NCBI RefSeq assembly: GCF_000831385.1
Contig: NZ_AP014548.1
Coordinates: forward strand, 1,479,779 to 1,543,778
Length of the DNA: 64,000 nt
Direction of reading: 5' to 3'
Origin: Nonlabens marinus S1-08
Lineage (GTDB): Bacteria; Bacteroidota; Bacteroidia; Flavobacteriales; Flavobacteriaceae
Shown: piece after piece, positions 61,243-64,000 of the stretch
Layout: each line of letters starts with the position of its first letter
Position numbering within the stretch: the first letter of the stretch is position 1
Translations under genes and position numbers: made by a program
The notes under the pieces: generated by a model
Told to the model about the DNA's origin: nothing
The model's input: the letters and a program-made list of their open reading frames with translations, nothing else
Databases searched by the model: none

Positions 61243-62346
61243 GTGCAAAAAATTCACGATCTCTACTTCAAACCTTACCTGAGTGCCAAGGAGATTGAAA
61301 GCGCTGTTGACAATCTGGCTTACCAGCTCAACCGTGATTTGAAGGGTAAATGTCCTATATTTTTAGGCATATTAAATGGAAGCTACATCGTACTTGCTGA
61401 CCTAACTCGTAAATTCCAAGGCGATTGTGAAATCGCTTTTTTGCGTACCAGCAGTTATGAGGGTACAGAGTCGACGGGTAAAATACAACTGGATATGGAG
61501 TTGGACATTGACCTCACTGATCGAGTGGTGGTCATTGTAGAAGATATAGTAGACACTGGACTGACGGTAGACGCGCTTTCGCGAAAGCTAAAAAACCACC
61601 AGCCTGCGGCACTCCATATTGCCACCTTATTTTTAAAACCAGACGTTTACAATCGAGAGTTGAAAATCGATTATGTAGGCCAAAATATACCTAACAAATT
61701 TGTCGTGGGTTACGGCATGGATTATAATAACTTAGGGCGCAATTTGCCAGAACTTTACGTACAGACCAATTCTATGAAAAATATCGTGCTATTCGGCCCT
61801 CCAGGAGCGGGAAAAGGAACACAAGCAGAACGTTTAAAAGAAAAATATGGATTGATTCATATTTCCACTGGAGACGTTTTTAGAAAAAATATAAAGAATT
61901 CAACTGACTTAGGAAAACTGGCTAAATCCTATATGGATAAAGGAAACCTAGTCCCTGATGAAATAACCATCAAAATGTTGAAAGCGGAGGTAGAGAAAAC
62001 TCCAGACGCTGCCGGATTCATTTTTGACGGCTTCCCAAGAACAGATGCTCAAGCTAAAGCTTTAGATGAACTGCTGGAAAGTATGAATACAGAAGTCAGC
62101 GGAATGGTGGCACTTGAAGTGGATGATGAGGTTCTCGTACAACGTCTGTTGGAACGTGGGAAAAGCAGTGGACGTCCCGATGATGCTAATGAAGAAGTTA
62201 TCCGTGATCGCATCAAAGTGTATTACGAGCAAACAGCGCCGCTGAAAAACTATTACCAGGCTCAAGATAAATACCATGGCGTAGATGGTGAAGGGTCGAT
62301 TGACGAGATCACAGAACGCTTGAGTGCAGAGTTCGATAAGCTTTAG
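61243..62346 (+). CDS. Fused hypoxanthine phosphoribosyltransferase - adenylate kinase
   Basis: About 367 residues from GTG 61243. Residues ~1-175 are an HPRT with GILNGSYIVLADLTRK (~42-57) and the PRPP loop VEDIVDTGLTV (~99-109). Residues ~178-367 are a short, LID-less adenylate kinase: P-loop GPPGAGKGTQ (~185-194), ISTGDVFR, FDGFPRTDAQA and GKSSGRPDD. The frame is continuous with no stop. An ATG at 61774 begins the kinase part (MKNIVLFGP) and could allow separate translation. Both halves act in purine nucleotide metabolism. A palindrome copy lies in the HPRT part (ALSRKL). Confidence 0.93.
   Translation: MQKIHDLYFKPYLSAKEIESAVDNLAYQLNRDLKGKCPIFLGILNGSYIVLADLTRKFQGDCEIAFLRTSSYEGTESTGKIQLDMELDIDLTDRVVVIVEDIVDTGLTVDALSRKLKNHQPAALHIATLFLKPDVYNRELKIDYVGQNIPNKFVVGYGMDYNNLGRNLPELYVQTNSMKNIVLFGPPGAGKGTQAERLKEKYGLIHISTGDVFRKNIKNSTDLGKLAKSYMDKGNLVPDEITIKMLKAEVEKTPDAAGFIFDGFPRTDAQAKALDELLESMNTEVSGMVALEVDDEVLVQRLLERGKSSGRPDDANEEVIRDRIKVYYEQTAPLKNYYQAQDKYHGVDGEGSIDEITERLSAEFDKL
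61574..61588. repeat. 16-bp palindrome copy 15 (one mismatch, in hpt-adk)
   Basis: CGCTTTCGCGAAAGC followed by T instead of G, read as ALSRKL. Confidence 0.9.
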
Positions 62347-62396
62347 AAGGATCTAAGAGGCTTAATTAAATTAATAGAGAACTAATAAGTAAAACC

Positions 62397-63404
62397 ATGA
62401 CTGAAGGAAATTTTGTAGACTATACTAAGGTTCATATTGAATCCGGTCGTGGCGGTAAGGGGAGTACACACCTACACCGCGAAAAATATATTGACAAAGG
62501 TGGTCCTGATGGGGGTGACGGTGGTCGTGGTGGTCATATCATCATAAAGGGGAATAAAAACCTCTGGACCTTGTATCACTTCAAATACCAGCGCCACTTT
62601 AAAGCTGCACAAGGTGGTAACGGCGCAAAACAGCGCCGTACCGGTGAAGATGGTGATGATATATATCTAGAACTGCCCTTAGGAACGGTCATCAGAAATA
62701 CGGAGACGGGTCAAATCATTCACGAAGTTTTAGAAGATGGTGATGAGTTCATCATTGCAGAAGGAGGAATGGGCGGTAAAGGAAACTGGCATTTCAAAAG
62801 TTCGACTAGGCAAACGCCTAGATACGCACAACCTGGAACCGAAGGCGAGGCGCTAGAAGTTACTTTTGAGCTTAAAATACTAGCAGACGTAGGTCTGGTT
62901 GGTTTTCCTAATGCGGGAAAATCCACATTATTGTCAGTGTTGACTGCTGCGAAACCTAAGATCGCTAACTACGAATTCACAACCCTAAAACCTAACCTAG
63001 GAATCGTAGAGTACCGCGATTTCCAAACTTTTGTTATAGCAGATATTCCTGGAATCATTGAAGGAGCTGCTGAAGGAAAGGGGATTGGTCACCGATTCCT
63101 ACGTCACATAGAGCGTAATTCAACACTGCTTTTCATGATACCAGCAGATGCTGACGATATCAATGAGCAGTATCAAATATTACTTCACGAGTTGCGTAAA
63201 TACAATCCTGAAATGTTAGATAAAGAGCGCTTTGTAGCGATATCTAAATCAGACATGCTGGATGAGGAACTCATGGGTGAGATCAAGGAACATTTGGACA
63301 ATGAAGGAGCTTTCGATGGCGCTCCTTATATGTTTATCAGTGCGATCACGCAACACAACATGCAACAGCTGAAAGATCGACTGTGGCAGATGTTGAATGA
63401 GTAA
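62397..63404 (+). CDS. obg: GTPase Obg (ObgE/CgtA)
   Basis: 335 residues. Glycine-rich Obg fold (~1-160, [14 protein letters not shown] and GGMGGKGN), then the G domain with G1 [11 protein letters not shown] (~168-178), G3 DIPGIIEGA (~215-223) and SKSD (~280-283). Lacks the C-terminal OCT domain of some homologues, as usual in this phylum. Ribosome-associated GTPase linked to large-subunit assembly. It lies 50 bp after the fused hpt-adk gene. Confidence 0.95.
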   Translation: MTEGNFVDYTKVHIESGRGGKGSTHLHREKYIDKGGPDGGDGGRGGHIIIKGNKNLWTLYHFKYQRHFKAAQGGNGAKQRRTGEDGDDIYLELPLGTVIRNTETGQIIHEVLEDGDEFIIAEGGMGGKGNWHFKSSTRQTPRYAQPGTEGEALEVTFELKILADVGLVGFPNAGKSTLLSVLTAAKPKIANYEFTTLKPNLGIVEYRDFQTFVIADIPGIIEGAAEGKGIGHRFLRHIERNSTLLFMIPADADDINEQYQILLHELRKYNPEMLDKERFVAISKSDMLDEELMGEIKEHLDNEGAFDGAPYMFISAITQHNMQQLKDRLWQMLNE

Positions 63405-63420
63405 TACTCTTTGCTACGTA

Positions 63421-63864
63421 TCAAACCCCAAACTGCCTAAAATGGTGGTCCAAGTGTTTCCACTGTAAGATTCCCCATTGGTCTTTGGTAAAGTGACCAA
63501 AAACTGGATGTGGACGACGCTTCTCATTGTCCCGGTCGTACCACAATTCTTGCATCCATTGGTCTAACTTTTCTTTTTCACTAGAGAAATCATAATCATC
63601 TACCATTCTAAACGCCTTTGCAGTAGGGGCATTTTTTTGAAATGGCTTCGGGCTGTACATCATCTTTTTAAAAAAAACTTTGATTAGCCAATTGGGCTTA
63701 ATGCTAAACTTTTCTTTTTCTAAAGCAACTTGAAGTGGGTATTGACAATGCTTAAACATTTGTGCGGCATTCATCTTGCCCCATAGTGGTTCGTTCTCTG
63801 GCTGGATAGTTCGCAACCGACCTCTTAATTCATTATAGGTAGTTTCGTTAAAAAAGGATTCCAT
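63421..63864 (-). CDS. DUF1569/DinB-like protein
   Basis: 147 residues, no signal peptide. Helical-bundle pattern with spaced histidines: WGKMNAAQMFKHCQ (~28-41), RRPHPVFGHFTKDQWG (~116-131) and KHLDHHFRQFGV at the end, consistent with a metal-binding four-helix bundle of the DinB superfamily. Function unknown. Convergent with obg. Confidence 0.75.
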   Translation of the reverse strand: MESFFNETTYNELRGRLRTIQPENEPLWGKMNAAQMFKHCQYPLQVALEKEKFSIKPNWLIKVFFKKMMYSPKPFQKNAPTAKAFRMVDDYDFSSEKEKLDQWMQELWYDRDNEKRRPHPVFGHFTKDQWGILQWKHLDHHFRQFGV

Positions 63865-63878
63865 AACACCGCTATTAA

Positions 63879-64000
63879 TTATTCATATAATAGATAAGCC
63901 TGTCTCATCTGGTCATAGGCTTTCAAGTCTGATTCCCAAGTCGCAGCAATTGCTTCAGCACTCATTGCTTTTTCGATTTGAGCTTGCAGCTTTTCTGTTC
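63879..64000 (-). CDS. C-terminal end of a gene cut by the window edge
   Basis: A minus-strand frame open to base 64000 encodes about 40 residues ending AYDQMRQAYLLYE before a TAA. Amphipathic helical composition (EKLQAQIEKAMSAEAIAATW). Too short to assign; it lies just upstream of the DUF1569-like gene on the same strand. Confidence 0.5.
   Translation of the reverse strand, partial: TEKLQAQIEKAMSAEAIAATWESDLKAYDQMRQAYLLYE

Noticed and set aside
1..64000. CRISPR arrays, rRNA operon or phage genes
   Set aside because: I looked for regular spacer repeats, rRNA-like conserved blocks and phage structural or recombinase motifs and saw none.

Overview
The window reads as a stretch of chromosome from a marine-type member of the Flavobacteriaceae (Bacteroidota). 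The evidence is type IX secretion and gliding genes (gldJ, porU, porV, PorP/SprF-type and OmpA-type proteins, T9SS C-terminal sorting domains), a mevalonate pathway in place of MEP genes, promoter boxes of the Bacteroidota TAnnTTTG type, weak Shine-Dalgarno signals and AT-rich DNA. A genus near Nonlabens or Dokdonia is my guess only. Both edges cut genes.

Layout. 0-5.7 kb: 3' end of a giant calcium-binding T9SS-exported adhesin, then a PorP/SprF-type protein and an OmpA/PD40 protein. 5.9-12.8 kb: M16 peptidase, mevalonate kinase and mevalonate-diphosphate decarboxylase, a MacB-type permease and a lipoprotein. 12.9-20.1 kb: purH, then the rod-shape operon mreB-mreC-mreD-mrdA-rodA. 20.1-24.2 kb (minus strand): nuclease, orphan OppC-like permease, tail-specific protease. 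24.3-29.8 kb: surE, lpxB, an NlpC/P60 lipoprotein, comEC and a thioredoxin-like protein. 29.9-36.0 kb: peptide transporter and DPP IV peptidase (peptide use), then HMG-CoA reductase and a GYDIA-type GHMP kinase (mevalonate again). 36.2-43.9 kb (minus strand): envelope genes for a periplasmic foldase, a CNNM/CorC protein, LptC, a TPR protein and an outer-membrane barrel, ending with coaX. 43.9-46.0 kb: tRNA-Val, then a 1.9-kb accessory cassette inserted in tRNA-Phe. 46.1-57.7 kb: murF, gldJ / porU-porV, cytidine deaminase, pyruvate dehydrogenase E1-alpha and E2. 57.9-64 kb: M28 peptidase, SDR, purK, a fused HPRT-adenylate kinase, obg, a DUF1569-like protein and a cut gene.

Two things stand out. 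First, a perfect 16-bp palindrome, CGCTTTCGCGAAAGCG, occurs 12 times exactly and 3 more times with one or two mismatches. It lies mostly inside unrelated coding sequences and is unusually evenly spaced, about one per 4 kb. Second, the tRNA-Phe cassette (44025-45984) is bounded by a 44-bp direct repeat. It has no integrase, carries paired TGCCGAC sites at both ends, and holds only two genes: a zinc-ribbon/DUF4145-like protein and a two-helix membrane protein. It is a candidate minimal defence or satellite island, but its function is inferred and not shown.

Smaller oddities: cytidine deaminase appears to begin directly after, and in frame with, the porV stop codon without a normal start codon; hpt and adk are fused; the giant adhesin carries a roughly 330-residue internal duplication.
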